From positions 1 through 48,605 of IMG/VR virus record IMGVR_UViG_3300017963_000357: DNA of 48,605 nt; one strand, 5' to 3'. The notes under the pieces were generated by a model. The model was not told where the DNA came from and did no database searches. It worked only from the letters and a program-made list of their open reading frames with translations. Shown piece after piece: positions 10,001 to 18,326 of this stretch. The number at the start of each line of letters is the position of its first letter. Position 1 is the stretch's first letter. Both the position numbers and the translations under genes were made by a program. The stretch is from a virus.

Positions 10001-10790
10001 CGATACGTGTACGACCAAGTCGAACCGTCTCGAAGAAGATTGCAGCAAGCTTATCAGTGTCACGTGAGGCTAACCCAAAAGCATTTATCGTGCCGGTCAT
10101 CAACTCAACTGTTGAGCTAAAGTCAGCAACACCGACCTTCGCCAAACGCGCAGATGCTTCGAGCACACCAATCTGATTGGAAGCCCCCTGAATCTGATTT
10201 GAGATCACCTGATAGAGACCTTCACTTACCTCACCGAGAGGGAGATTGAAGGCATCAGCGATTCCTCGAACAGACTCTGCCGCTCTATCGAAGCTTCCAA
10301 AGGTTCCTTGTGAAATCGTCTGGATTTCACTGATCTGGAGTTGGAACTCTTTCGCACTCGCGGTTGCCTCTCCAAATGTGTTGATGAGTGTGTTGATGCC
10401 GCGAACAATCAGCTGCGTGCTAATGATACGTCCCAGTAGTTGGAACCCTACCGCCATGCTCGTGATGGCGCCACCAGCTGATTGGGCGAGCTTTGCCATG
10501 TCTCTGGTGGTTGTTCCGATAGCACCGCCGAGCGCCCCGAGCCGACCTCGGAGACCACCAACTTGCTTACCAACCTTCTCGGCGGCGTCAGCGGCTTTGA
10601 CCGCTCCGACGACGAACTTGTTTCCGATCGCTCCAGCGACTTGGTTGGATTGCCCGGCTAACGGCTTCATCTTCCCTGCGAGTGTATCGAGGGAGGACCC
10701 CAATCCTTTGAGGCGCGCATCGAGGGCATCAACAGCACGGAGTGCTTCAGTGACATCGATACCAAGATTCTGCCTAATTTCGTCAGCCAT
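7071..10790 (-). CDS. Tail tape measure protein
   Basis: The longest gene in the window (1239 residues). The N-terminal third has the alternating-helix pattern of TP901-type tape measures (for example QISEIQTISQGTFGSFDRAAE and VELMTGTINAFGLASRDTDK). Hydrophobic segments at about 455-520 fit the usual membrane-active stretch. Residues about 520-800 are Gln/Ala/Arg-rich coiled coil. It ends in a basic tail (LGRALKREMRRNTLSL). Length sets tail length in this family; roughly 1200 residues implies a long tail. It follows the G/T chaperone pair, the standard order in siphoviruses, and overlaps the upstream gene by one base. Confidence 0.95.
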   Translation of the reverse strand: MADEIRQNLGIDVTEALRAVDALDARLKGLGSSLDTLAGKMKPLAGQSNQVAGAIGNKFVVGAVKAADAAEKVGKQVGGLRGRLGALGGAIGTTTRDMAKLAQSAGGAITSMAVGFQLLGRIISTQLIVRGINTLINTFGEATASAKEFQLQISEIQTISQGTFGSFDRAAESVRGIADAFNLPLGEVSEGLYQVISNQIQGASNQIGVLEASARLAKVGVADFSSTVELMTGTINAFGLASRDTDKLAAIFFETVRLGRTRIDELSNSFGTVAPLFKEAGGSVEELSAAFATLTINGVDTAKAATQLRGVINAFIKPTDAMVEVLDKAGFASGEVAIEALGLEGALKLISEASGGSASEMAKLIPRVRGLAGALVLARDDGRQLASNLESINNVSQSLVQEKLEIRIETDAERVERQLNQLSNALTVDMGQAILSATRRFLELTNAGDNATIVIKAMIPVVITAGTVLGIYGGAAGAVAIKNFLLAQSFGAVTIAAGTVVAVAGGIVAAYLAIEAAAEESGKQALAETIKSAEQASATRVQQARSVRQQLLEIERQSIRERFSGISEYIRDERGILQQRIKNWEETNAKIKSDSKSVLDAIVQANKDLVSNLGSEREDATQLALDADLRAADRRAALADDEFKFLNKRRSAIAQASAAEQRGLSLARSASEALASARTQEDVSAALRVQQRADGFLREASAAAQTTGNLALQNRIAQSRFSSQRALIAAEETQARKQRQRTAQLAAEQEAEQGRLQSLQKAVKNVLDLQDKLNVTDNFTQRSDITKQIQQGLSTIRGLALPDNAKLTANDIFSFAEFNRDINSALQSQRAAGIDVDVVLSGRSLNKLNIDIELGIADAVTKAVNRGLSEGIDRSKLQEIQFGLGGTGTVDALVSFVNEEKARQIKVAENIEAQKSATEDLHNTTREINEIMKEGATFWEQAAKVVTVPVAAGISSAAFLTPGGSTQGFDIAGARTELDTLAQTAANITATAGTKTAADLSASLIKLDNDYQALFASLSVIQRTVLDTTIRNTEASFARSAAELGRLIQQGAATTEQRAAGAQGIDTELKNATTEAGNTTQATTQLNSTMGTVEQTTANTNQQLQGMLNLVTSVGQAAGNIQFPTVPTSQVGNAQIGRNVRARYLAGGGFVPKGTDTVPAMLTPGEVVMNPRASRKFYTQLQAMNAGVQPIYRQEGGPVSNFGDINVTVNTSTSRVDDRAGRQLGRALKREMRRNTLSL

Positions 10791-11305
10791 TATATTCGCC
10801 TCGTTTCGACCACTTTGATGGTCGGTAAGGGTAACCTGATCCTGCGCACTACCGTGTCAAAAGCCACACGTCCCTTCTCTTGAAACCTGTAGGGGGTTGG
10901 GTGTCGCAACCCGCTAAAGATGTTCGGGTCATACGTCACGTTGGCATTATTGAATTCGTTGAAGATCAGGTGGTCGAGTGACGTCGTGTACTCAAAGTAG
11001 AAGTCACCCCTCTTCTCGTCCCCGCCGAATGTGCCGGTACTTTGTGCGCGTCCAACTGCGGGTCCTAATCCTGCCGCGCGTCCAAACTGCGTGGGACTGA
11101 TGTTCAATGAGAAGTTGACCTCTGAAGCCAGATCACTGAATGTCCCGAGGGCAGCCCCACTCCACACTGGGATAGGGGCAGTCGCGGCGTTGAGCCAAGC
11201 AATGGCGGCTTCTTTCAACCGCTCCCTCATCTCTTCGATTATCTTGGCTTTCCATCTGTTAACGTCAATTCCTGGCTTTCGTATGGTGCCTTTGAATTTC
11301 AACAT
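10790..11305 (-). CDS. Putative minor tail protein
   Basis: A 171-residue protein beginning MLKFKGTIRKPGIDVNRWKAKI, with a helical N-terminus (EEMRERLKEAAIAWLNAATAP) and then PVWSGAALGTF, which resembles the start of tail-completion or minor tail proteins. It sits between the G/T chaperones and the tape measure and overlaps the tape measure start by one base. Function by position only. Confidence 0.65.
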   Translation of the reverse strand: MLKFKGTIRKPGIDVNRWKAKIIEEMRERLKEAAIAWLNAATAPIPVWSGAALGTFSDLASEVNFSLNISPTQFGRAAGLGPAVGRAQSTGTFGGDEKRGDFYFEYTTSLDHLIFNEFNNANVTYDPNIFSGLRHPTPYRFQEKGRVAFDTVVRRIRLPLPTIKVVETRRI

Positions 11306-11319
11306 GGTCAGGTCGCACC

Positions 11320-11574
11320 TTATCGTCTTGGACTACGAGTTCCGCCAGAACGGTAGCTCGCTGATTGGGGCATCCGTGCCGATTCATTCGAGTCCATTCC
11401 ACTTTCATCATGCGTGCTTACTTGATCATAAGCCAAGACATCGGCTTGCTGCTCACTGCTCAGGTCATCCCAGTGGGTTTTCCCATCTTGTTTTGGGAGA
11501 CCTGGTGGAGTGATGCTTAACCTGTCACAGGCTCGCCAGATTGCGTATCGCTGGGACCTTCCTCTGGGCCACAT
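11320..11574 (-). CDS. Tail assembly chaperone, T-type partner, probably made by -1 frameshift
   Basis: The frame carries YAIWRACDRLSITPPGLPKQ, a WDDLSSEQQADVLAYDQV segment and an acidic tail. That is the arrangement of T-like tail assembly chaperones: W-x3-C, a PPG turn, W-D-D-L and an aromatic end. It lies -1 relative to the upstream G-like gene and overlaps its last 58 bases. The -1 frame stays open upstream only as far as about 11638, so any slip must occur in that last stretch. I find no clean X XXY YYZ heptamer. A separate start at the ATG at 11574 has only a weak Shine-Dalgarno sequence. Confidence 0.7.
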   Translation of the reverse strand: MWPRGRSQRYAIWRACDRLSITPPGLPKQDGKTHWDDLSSEQQADVLAYDQVSTHDESGMDSNESARMPQSASYRSGGTRSPRR

Positions 11575-12056
11575 GAATCGCTTCGCGCCTGCTCCTGACC
11601 ACGTGAGAAAGACTCTCGCGCCGCTTTGAGCTTGTTCTCATTCAGGTTGTTCACGTCCAGAATGAGCCCAAAGATGAGTCCTGTTTCCATCGTCGTGAAC
11701 CCTGCGGCATGCAGTTCGTCTTCCCACTTGACCCACGTCTTGGGATTACTCTCCATGACGGTTTCCCATTCGAACTCGTACAGAGAATGGAGGGCGAGCC
11801 AACCAATCTTCTGGAGTCCATACTGACCCAGCCGAAGCTTGTACGTGTCGTCTTCACGGTCGGGGATGAACCCCTCACGCGTCTGCTTTCCAGGCGGCGT
11901 CGGCAGCGGGCAGAGCTTCTCGAACTCTGTGTAGTCCGGCACGGCTCTCGCCTTGACAACGATGTCTTCGCCCGTTTGCGGCAAGACAATGTAATCTTCG
12001 AACAGGGTCTTTTCGATCTCGCGACCAGCAATCTTTACCATTTTGTAGTCTCCCAA
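11517..12056 (-). CDS. Tail assembly chaperone, G-type
   Basis: A 179-residue protein (MGDYKMVKIAGREIEKTLFED). It contains DYTEFEKLCPLPTPP and WVKWEDELHAAGFTTMETGLIFG, typical of G-like chaperones that coat the tape measure during assembly. It lies directly before the T-like frame and the tape measure. A second in-frame ATG (MVKIAGREIEK) six residues in is an alternative start. The C-terminus is polar and acidic, as expected for the region that is replaced in a G-T fusion. Confidence 0.8.
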   Translation of the reverse strand: MGDYKMVKIAGREIEKTLFEDYIVLPQTGEDIVVKARAVPDYTEFEKLCPLPTPPGKQTREGFIPDREDDTYKLRLGQYGLQKIGWLALHSLYEFEWETVMESNPKTWVKWEDELHAAGFTTMETGLIFGLILDVNNLNENKLKAARESFSRGQEQARSDSCGPEEGPSDTQSGEPVTG

Positions 12057-12072
12057 CTAACGAAAGAAAGAA

Positions 12073-12099
12073 GGCGGACCGGACCGATTCCGGTCCGCC
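12073..12099 (-). terminator. Rho-independent terminator after the tail tube gene
   Basis: An 11-bp perfect stem, GGCGGACCGGA (12073-12083) and TCCGGTCCGCC (12089-12099), with a 5-base loop. On the leftward strand it is followed by TTCTTTCTTTCG. It lies just after the tail tube stop at 12114 and before the G-like chaperone. Confidence 0.8.
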
Positions 12100-12113
12100 A
12101 TAAAACACAATGC

Positions 12114-13208
12114 TTACGCAGTTACCCGCGTAACGGTCGGCTTCGTAGCCTTGCAACGACCCGTGAAGGAAATCGTCGCGTCACTGATGTCGAACTCAGC
12201 GGTGTCCGCACGGAAGTCCGGGAACACAGTCACTTCGTTCTGGGTTGCCCCACACGACGGTGCGTGGGTCATCTGGATGTCAACCGCGTACGGCTCACAA
12301 AGGTCAGAAGACGAACTCACGAATTCGTCGGCTCCACCTTCGCCATACATGGCGTCGACCGGCGTGATAGCTTCGCCCGTGCCCGTGGTCACGAACTCAT
12401 ACACACCGTCAATTGTGACGTCCATCGGGACTTCGTCGTTCTCCTTGACTGTGTCCAGAATACCGCGATCGAGCAGATACTCGTAATCCTTGCTTCGCGT
12501 GTACGTCAGGTTACCATCACCAATCTTGATTGCCACTTCGATCGGAGCGAACGTAATGACATCGTTGTCGGACGGGGTAGCTGTCGCACCCCAAGCCGGT
12601 GTGAACGTGATGTTGGTCGTCTGGTCGACGAATTCACCTTCGGTCGTGGTTGTGATGGCTTCACTCCCACCACCCGTCAAGCCCGTACCATCGACAGTGA
12701 TCGCCGGATGGTTCTTCTTCTCAACGCTCGTGCCGTCAAACGTGAAGGTCGTGGGATTGGCGTCAGCCGTACCCGCACCCGCTACTGTGACGTCGCCAGC
12801 AACGTATGTTGCCACTGCCGCGAGGGCTGTGTCAACCGCAGTCTGGATCGCAGCCGGAGCCGCGTCGTAGGCGATGTTGGCGGTCGTGACCGCAGCAGTC
12901 TCACCGTACAATTGAATGTCGAGTGTGAAGTTACCAGCCGTCGCACCACTGGCGCTGAGGCTTTGGACTTCATTGACACCAGCACTGTTCGTACGTCCAG
13001 TTACGACGTAGACCTGGGTATTGCCAGCGGTGCTGACAGTAAAGCGAGCACCGATGGGGACTTTGTCCGTATCAGTGGTATTCAAAACGAGTGTGTCGAC
13101 ATCCACGTCGGTGTCGGAAGCGCCCGGCGTCGCTTCATTGATTGCGCCAGTGCCGGACAAACCATCTTTGATGATGATGGTAGCATCTCGAAGTTCGATG
13201 CGTGCCAT
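12114..13208 (-). CDS. Major tail (tube) protein with inserted decoration-like domain
   Basis: A 364-residue protein (MARIELRDATIIIKDGLSG). The first 40 and last 150 residues look like a tail-tube core (EVAIKIGDGNLTYTRSKDYEYLLDRG and DISDATISFTGRC). Residues about 40-200 are Thr/Ala/Val-rich beta sequence and may be an Ig-like insertion. The position between neck/terminator genes and the G/T chaperones, and the strong terminator right after it, fit an abundant tube subunit. A GGAG Shine-Dalgarno sequence precedes the ATG. Confidence 0.8.
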   Translation of the reverse strand: MARIELRDATIIIKDGLSGTGAINEATPGASDTDVDVDTLVLNTTDTDKVPIGARFTVSTAGNTQVYVVTGRTNSAGVNEVQSLSASGATAGNFTLDIQLYGETAAVTTANIAYDAAPAAIQTAVDTALAAVATYVAGDVTVAGAGTADANPTTFTFDGTSVEKKNHPAITVDGTGLTGGGSEAITTTTEGEFVDQTTNITFTPAWGATATPSDNDVITFAPIEVAIKIGDGNLTYTRSKDYEYLLDRGILDTVKENDEVPMDVTIDGVYEFVTTGTGEAITPVDAMYGEGGADEFVSSSSDLCEPYAVDIQMTHAPSCGATQNEVTVFPDFRADTAEFDISDATISFTGRCKATKPTVTRVTA

Positions 13209-13282
13209 AGTTATGTCTCCTAGTTAGAGGTTGGCCGCCAATGGCCATTTGTTACAAATCAACCCGGGAAGCCGGTACTTGA

Positions 13283-13789
13283 TCAGACTGTCAGATACAT
13301 GACATACCGAGCGTCAAGCTGTTGCTCGCGCAGTCGGTCCGTTTTGTCGAGTTGCCCAAAGTCCAAGTCCTTGACTGAGTCTTTCAGTCCAGTACGAGGT
13401 CTCAGGTGCCCTAACAGTGCCTGATCGTTCTGTGAGTCGACGCTGACGTCACCCAACCTATAGATCGGAATACAGGTGTCCATCGCTGCGTGGAACTTAC
13501 CCGCGATACGCTCAAGTGTGTAAATGTCCTTCGACTCCTCATCCATGTGGGATATCACGAGCACATTTATGTCGACCCACAAGCGCCAGTAGTTGGCACT
13601 CATCTCTTTCGTGAACGGGCCATTTACACGACACTCAGCGCGGTCTGGTGCCTGCGTGAACGTCTCAGTAACCATGTCGATGCCAGCGACGAGAAACGGC
13701 AACGAGAGTGGTGTTGTGACATTCGTACGGAAATACTTTGTAATCGACTGCTTGATCCAGCGAGCCCAACGTTCGTTTGGTTGCGTCAT
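13283..13789 (-). CDS. Putative tail terminator protein
   Basis: A 168-residue protein (MTQPNERWARWIKQSITKYF). It sits just before the tail tube gene and after the stopper-like gene, the usual place for the tail terminator in siphoviruses. The mixed alpha/beta composition (YWRLWVDINVLVISHMDEE) is compatible with that fold. Assignment is by gene order. Its start overlaps the upstream stop by 4 bases. Confidence 0.6.
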   Translation of the reverse strand: MTQPNERWARWIKQSITKYFRTNVTTPLSLPFLVAGIDMVTETFTQAPDRAECRVNGPFTKEMSANYWRLWVDINVLVISHMDEESKDIYTLERIAGKFHAAMDTCIPIYRLGDVSVDSQNDQALLGHLRPRTGLKDSVKDLDFGQLDKTDRLREQQLDARYVMYLTV

Positions 13790-14292
13790 GAAACACCTCC
13801 AGAATCCGTGACACGCACAAGATTGTCAGCTCTGAGATTGTGAATCTTCTCTGGACTGTCGCCGATTACAGCTTTCCCCGTGATGACATAAGCCGCATCA
13901 AACTCGAACATCTCGAAGTGCTTGATCTCGTACTTTGTGCCATCATACACGACCCAGTCACTCACACCCAAGTCTGGGAGAGTGACAGCCGTTGGGTCAG
14001 TTCGATCTACGATGAACAGTCGGGTCCTGGTATCGTAGTCTCCACCATAGGAGAATGCTTTGTTGGCGGAGATGACTGGTAATGTTTGGACGCTCTCACG
14101 TGCGACCTTGGCGGTGAGGATTATGGCTCGCTCAACATTGTAGACTGTCTTGCCAACCGTACGTTCACCCGTATCGTAGTTGGTGCTCGAAGAGCCCAAC
14201 TTATAGATGTCGATTGAACCCCCATACTTCCGCTTCAAAGCGTAGAGCAGGTGTTGTAGTCGACGGTTCATGTTTCGGTTGACGATTGTCAT
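13786..14292 (-). CDS. Putative head-tail stopper / neck protein
   Basis: A 168-residue protein (MTIVNRNMNRRLQHLLYALKRKYGG). A basic N-terminal helix is followed by beta sequence including DTRTRLFIVDRTDP and WVVYDGTKYEIKHFEMFE. That pattern matches small neck proteins that follow the adaptor, which convert input such as 'known value to be corrected' in the classical stopper position. It is adjacent to and translationally coupled with the putative tail terminator. Role by position and pattern. Confidence 0.6.
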   Translation of the reverse strand: MTIVNRNMNRRLQHLLYALKRKYGGSIDIYKLGSSSTNYDTGERTVGKTVYNVERAIILTAKVARESVQTLPVISANKAFSYGGDYDTRTRLFIVDRTDPTAVTLPDLGVSDWVVYDGTKYEIKHFEMFEFDAAYVITGKAVIGDSPEKIHNLRADNLVRVTDSGGVS

Positions 14293-14646
14293 TTACGCAC
14301 CAAAGTCTTCAGTGAGTTCCGTTTCAATGGCCGCACGAGCGATTGTCGCCGCAGCGTCCGCCGCCTGCTTGACCTCCGCTGATTGACGTACCTGTCGATG
14401 GAATTCTATCTGCTGATCCATATAGAAGGCTGCTTTCTGGTCATTGGTTAAGGACGCATATGGGATGGCCACGCCGTCGTTGTCATACAAAGGACCATAC
14501 ACAGTGTAGAAAGACTCAACCCAACCATCAGCTTTAGCCCCGTTAAAGAGGTCGACGCTGGCGTAGGGAGCCGCGTTGGCGACTGTGCCATCTTTGATTA
14601 AGTCCATCACAATCAAGACTCGGTTAATATCGTTGATCGTCGCCAT
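14293..14646 (-). CDS. Conserved small virion-module protein
   Basis: I chose the ATG at 14646 (MATINDINRVL) because AAGGAG lies 6 bases upstream; a further ATG five codons earlier would put that Shine-Dalgarno sequence inside the gene. The 117-residue product is Ala-rich and helical at its C-terminus. It abuts the stopper-like gene. I do not recognise the family. Confidence 0.65.
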   Translation of the reverse strand: MATINDINRVLIVMDLIKDGTVANAAPYASVDLFNGAKADGWVESFYTVYGPLYDNDGVAIPYASLTNDQKAAFYMDQQIEFHRQVRQSAEVKQAADAAATIARAAIETELTEDFGA

Positions 14647-14673
14647 ACATGGCTCCTTCATGGTTGGGTTTGA

Positions 14674-14704
14674 GGTAGCGTGTATGTTATAAATCCACGC
14701 TACC
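14674..14704 (-). terminator. 9-bp hairpin after the short collar gene
   Basis: GGTAGCGTG (14674-14682) and CACGCTACC (14696-14704) form a perfect 9-bp stem with a 13-base AT-rich loop. It lies between the collar gene and the next leftward gene. No good T-run follows, so it may be an RNA-processing or attenuation site. Two weaker 6-bp hairpins lie upstream in the 15186-15279 gap, at 15201-15220 and 15242-15272. Confidence 0.5.
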
Positions 14705-14720
14705 CACGAACAGATGGTTG

Positions 14721-15185
14721 TTACTCTTCAATGATGAAATTGATGACTGTATGCGGATTCATAACATCCACCCCGCCCACAACACCGGTGTTGGAAGTGG
14801 CTGCCATATCAGCGTTGGCTGAATCAGCAAACAGGTCTTCACCGACTGCAAAAGAACTTGCAGCAACGCGCCCTTGCGGATTCGTGTCGTCTCCGTCACC
14901 TGTGCTGCATTTAACTGCATGCACATGCTCGGGAACATTTGTGATCTTTTCAGTCCCTAAAGAACTTCCAAGTGTCCTGGCCGTTAGTTCAAGACCCTGC
15001 CCCGCACCGATAACGGATCGCCCTCGTAGGTCGGGAACCTTGAATGTTGCGCCGGACCCTCCGTACAAGTAACCAATGATGTTAAACAAGTCTGGCTTGT
15101 CAGCAATGTTGTATGACGCTCCGTCGCACAGCAACCACCCACTCGGTGCTGTAAGCCCACCAAAACCACAAATCTGCCCTGTCAT
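14721..15185 (-). CDS. Tail collar-domain protein (short copy)
   Basis: A 154-residue protein with the phage tail collar pattern APSGWLLCDGASYN, DLFNIIGYLYGGSG, FKVPDLRGR and NFIIEE at the very end. It is clearly paralogous to the gene at 17763-18323, sharing CDG-x3-Y, KPDLF, YGGSGA and VPEH-x-H. The conserved His in VPEHVH could bind metal, as in T4-type collar/short-fibre tips. Probably a fibre tip or adhesin. Confidence 0.85.
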   Translation of the reverse strand: MTGQICGFGGLTAPSGWLLCDGASYNIADKPDLFNIIGYLYGGSGATFKVPDLRGRSVIGAGQGLELTARTLGSSLGTEKITNVPEHVHAVKCSTGDGDDTNPQGRVAASSFAVGEDLFADSANADMAATSNTGVVGGVDVMNPHTVINFIIEE

Positions 15186-15279
15186 GTTCTCTCCTAAATC
15201 TTCTGGAATCTCATCCAGAATAGTAGTGCTATAGAATTAAAGGCTCATCAGTGGCGCACAACACGTTGAGCCATACCAA

Positions 15280-17718
15280 CTAGATTTTAGAAATACTGAG
15301 GGTTACATCTTCTACTGTGATGGCAGTAGTGTTTAATTCATTTTGAATCCACAATTCAACTGTGTCCGTTGCCGAGAGTGTGGCTTGCCCACTAATTCCA
15401 GCATTTCCAACATCACCCCCTGTGCCTAATTTCCTCGTGGCGCGAGTTGTTAATTGTGTTGCCCCGTTGTTCTTGAAGATTGCGAATGACAGTGTATTAC
15501 TATTCCCACCCGAGAAGGACACATCTGCTCTCAGGTTATAATCGCCATCCTCATCGATTGTAATATGGTCGTTTGTGTGGTCAGGTGTTGTCCCTCTTGA
15601 TATTCCGTTTGTGTCAAAGATTACTATTTGAACTTTGTTACTGAAGTCTGTTGACGAATCTGAGAATGTGGTAGTCGTGGCATTACTCTCCGCCCTTATC
15701 TCGCCGTAGGCGCCCGTAAGGTATTTCTCGACTCCATCCTCATCGATAGCCTTCATTCGGACATTTCCACCATCACTCTCACCAAAGATGCCCGCAGTGT
15801 CTGTGCCCATGGTGGGTGTGCTTGACTTGGCCTTAAATATGAGCATGTCTCCGCTGTTAGCGGAGGGTTGTGTTATTGTTCCAACAAGAACATTCCCATC
15901 TTCATCAACGGAGAAACGGGGCGTTGCGGATGTGTGCGCGATTACTAATGGCACACCATCATCAAGGACAAGAGCCGCCTTGTTCGGATACACTCCGTGG
16001 AGACTTCCGCCCATAAAGAATTGAAACTGAACTGAACCATCATTGTCACAAACAAGACCCGATCTGGAGCCCGTGCCTGTGCTTCGTATCGTCAGGCCAT
16101 CACTGGCGGCATTCGTAATTGTCTGTGTTCCATTGATGGTTAAAACATCTGTCGAGAAGTCACCGTGTATGAGTGGGGTCGCTGTGTTGCTGTTGGAGAT
16201 ATAAAGTTTGTTGGAACCTGTCTCATTGTACCCAGCTTGGTAGCCTAAAAAGACATTGCTCGCCCCGCTCACATTGTTCTCGCCAGCGCCCGCCCCAAGG
16301 GCTGTGTTGAATGATCCACTGGTATTCTTCCAAAGAGAACGCATCCCAATCGCTGTCGACGCCACCGATGAGGTACTGACTGGGAGAGCATCATATCCGA
16401 CTGCCGTGTTATTCGAAGTCGAAACGATGGAAGCGCCAGCCTCGCCGCCAACAAAGGTATTGTTAATACCCCCGACAATGTTTTGTCCAGCTCGGTACCC
16501 TAGTCCGGTATTGTTGTTACCCGTTGTCTTTTCAAGTGCATTCATGCCAACAGCGGTATTGTAATCCCCGGTAGTTACGGAGGCCAAGGCATGGTAACCC
16601 ACCCCTGTGTTATTGAGACCTGCTGAGACCAAATTCAACGCCGCCCAACCAACACCAGTATTTGCCGCCCCTGTTGGAGCCAATGAGCCAGCAAGGGAGC
16701 CAAAGAACTCACATCCAGCTTTCCCACGTGAGTTTGTGAAGTTTCCTTCCTCAGTTATTGATGCACATACGGCACCACCAACCTCGGTCACAAACATGTC
16801 TGCTGCCTGTGTACCACCCGCCACTAATCGAAGTGGCTCTTGGGAGATGGTTGGTGCTGTTATAGTTGTCGCGCCTTGTATATTAACAGTCTCTCCAGAG
16901 AAGTCACCACCAATGAGAGGTGTCGCCGTGCTACTATTGGCGATGTAGAGTTTGTTGCTGCTTGTTTCATTAAAGCCAGCGTTAAAACCGACAAATACAC
17001 TTCCTGAACCAGTATTAGAGTACCCAGCTCGGTAACCGACTGCTACGTTATTTGATCCAATGATCAAACCGGCGAGTGCATATCCACCTATCGCGGTGTT
17101 ATCATTACCAGATTGACTCGCAGTTAATGAGTAACCCCCGACAGCTACATTTCTTAGTCCCGTCAGGTTATTGGTTAGTGAAATGTAACCAATTCCAACG
17201 TTCTGGTTGCCGCTCGTGTTGTTATACATGGCATCGGACCCAACAGCAACATTATAGTCGCCATCAATGTTTTCACGGAGGGCTCGATGTCCAATACCAA
17301 AGTTGTAGTTCCCATCCTCATTCTTAAATAACGCCTGGTAGCCAATTCCTGTGTTGAATTGACCTGTCGTTATCGCTGACAACGCACCAGTACCAAATGC
17401 CTCGTTCGTAAGCCCAGCGACGTTATGTGTAAATTGTCCTTTCGCATTTATAGTGGCAGTCTGTACACTATCGTTTTCTGTGTACAGTATGACACCCGAC
17501 TGGAGTGCTGGTACACTGATTGAGATAGGGATGTCTGTTGTCCCAGGTGGTATAATCTCAACACCACCAGCCCATTTGAAGTTGGCAGAGTTTGCAACGT
17601 TCCCACTAGAGTCGACATATAGAACGGCATCGTTGACAGCCACACCACCGACTGTATCGCCGATAGTGACTCCACCGCCACCTGCTCCGCCACCTGGACT
17701 TGTGTATTCCCAACCCAT
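15280..17718 (-). CDS. Tail fibre with tandem NxAxG repeats and C1q-like head
   Basis: An 812-residue fibre protein. Two blocks (about residues 85-270 and 335-500) contain repeats of about 23 residues of the form GxxNxAxGxxAxxxxxxG, each block ending with GSNKLYISNSxTATPLI. Such repeats build beta-rolls or trimeric shafts. The last 140 residues (SNKVQIVIFDTNGIS to VEDVTLSISKI) look like a C1q/TNF-type jelly-roll head. A GGAG Shine-Dalgarno sequence lies 6 bases before the start. It is flanked by two collar genes, making an adhesin cluster. Confidence 0.85.
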   Translation of the reverse strand: MGWEYTSPGGGAGGGGVTIGDTVGGVAVNDAVLYVDSSGNVANSANFKWAGGVEIIPPGTTDIPISISVPALQSGVILYTENDSVQTATINAKGQFTHNVAGLTNEAFGTGALSAITTGQFNTGIGYQALFKNEDGNYNFGIGHRALRENIDGDYNVAVGSDAMYNNTSGNQNVGIGYISLTNNLTGLRNVAVGGYSLTASQSGNDNTAIGGYALAGLIIGSNNVAVGYRAGYSNTGSGSVFVGFNAGFNETSSNKLYIANSSTATPLIGGDFSGETVNIQGATTITAPTISQEPLRLVAGGTQAADMFVTEVGGAVCASITEEGNFTNSRGKAGCEFFGSLAGSLAPTGAANTGVGWAALNLVSAGLNNTGVGYHALASVTTGDYNTAVGMNALEKTTGNNNTGLGYRAGQNIVGGINNTFVGGEAGASIVSTSNNTAVGYDALPVSTSSVASTAIGMRSLWKNTSGSFNTALGAGAGENNVSGASNVFLGYQAGYNETGSNKLYISNSNTATPLIHGDFSTDVLTINGTQTITNAASDGLTIRSTGTGSRSGLVCDNDGSVQFQFFMGGSLHGVYPNKAALVLDDGVPLVIAHTSATPRFSVDEDGNVLVGTITQPSANSGDMLIFKAKSSTPTMGTDTAGIFGESDGGNVRMKAIDEDGVEKYLTGAYGEIRAESNATTTTFSDSSTDFSNKVQIVIFDTNGISRGTTPDHTNDHITIDEDGDYNLRADVSFSGGNSNTLSFAIFKNNGATQLTTRATRKLGTGGDVGNAGISGQATLSATDTVELWIQNELNTTAITVEDVTLSISKI

Positions 17719-17762
17719 ACTATGCTCCGATCACTCCGGTTTGTATCATCGTAGGTAGATGA

Positions 17763-18323
17763 TCACTCTTTGATGATGAAGTTGACGACACCAAACGGGT
17801 TCATTACATCAACACCACCAGCTGTGCCCGTGTTTTCAGTTGGCCCCATATTCCCTGTTGGCGTGTCTGCATACAAGTCCTCTCCAGTAGCGTCTGAGTT
17901 CGCGCAGTAACGGTCAAGAGGGTCTGTATCCGTATTTGGATCACTAACATTTGAATTACATTCAATGTCATGGTTGTGCTCAGGCACGTCGGTGATCTTC
18001 TCAGCGCCGCTGGAATCCCCGCGAGACCGTGCTGTTAACCCTGCGCCCGACCCAGCTCCAATTAACATCCGTCCTTGGAAATCAGGTACATTGAAGTTTG
18101 CGCCAGACCCGCCGTAAGTGTACCCGATTATACTAAAAAGATCGGGTTTGTCAGCGGTCGCATAACTTGACCCATCACAAAGGACCCACCCGCTCGGGGC
18201 GGCACTCCCACAGTACGCACGGACTTCACCAGTCACGATATCCTCACTTTCAACGCCATAGTAACAATTAAAGCCCCAACCAACGAACCCCCTCTGATTT
18301 GGATAACCGAGCGTCCATCTCAT
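17763..18323 (-). CDS. Tail collar-domain protein (long copy)
   Basis: A 186-residue paralogue of the collar gene at 14721-15185, with about 40 extra N-terminal residues including GWGFNCYYG. It has APSGWVLCDGSSY, KPDLFSIIGYTYGGSG, VPDFQGR, VPEHNHD and a NFIIKE end. GGAG lies 8 bases before the ATG. It probably forms a fibre tip or joins the repeat fibre to the virion. Confidence 0.85.
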   Translation of the reverse strand: MRWTLGYPNQRGFVGWGFNCYYGVESEDIVTGEVRAYCGSAAPSGWVLCDGSSYATADKPDLFSIIGYTYGGSGANFNVPDFQGRMLIGAGSGAGLTARSRGDSSGAEKITDVPEHNHDIECNSNVSDPNTDTDPLDRYCANSDATGEDLYADTPTGNMGPTENTGTAGGVDVMNPFGVVNFIIKE

Positions 18324-18326
18324 GTG

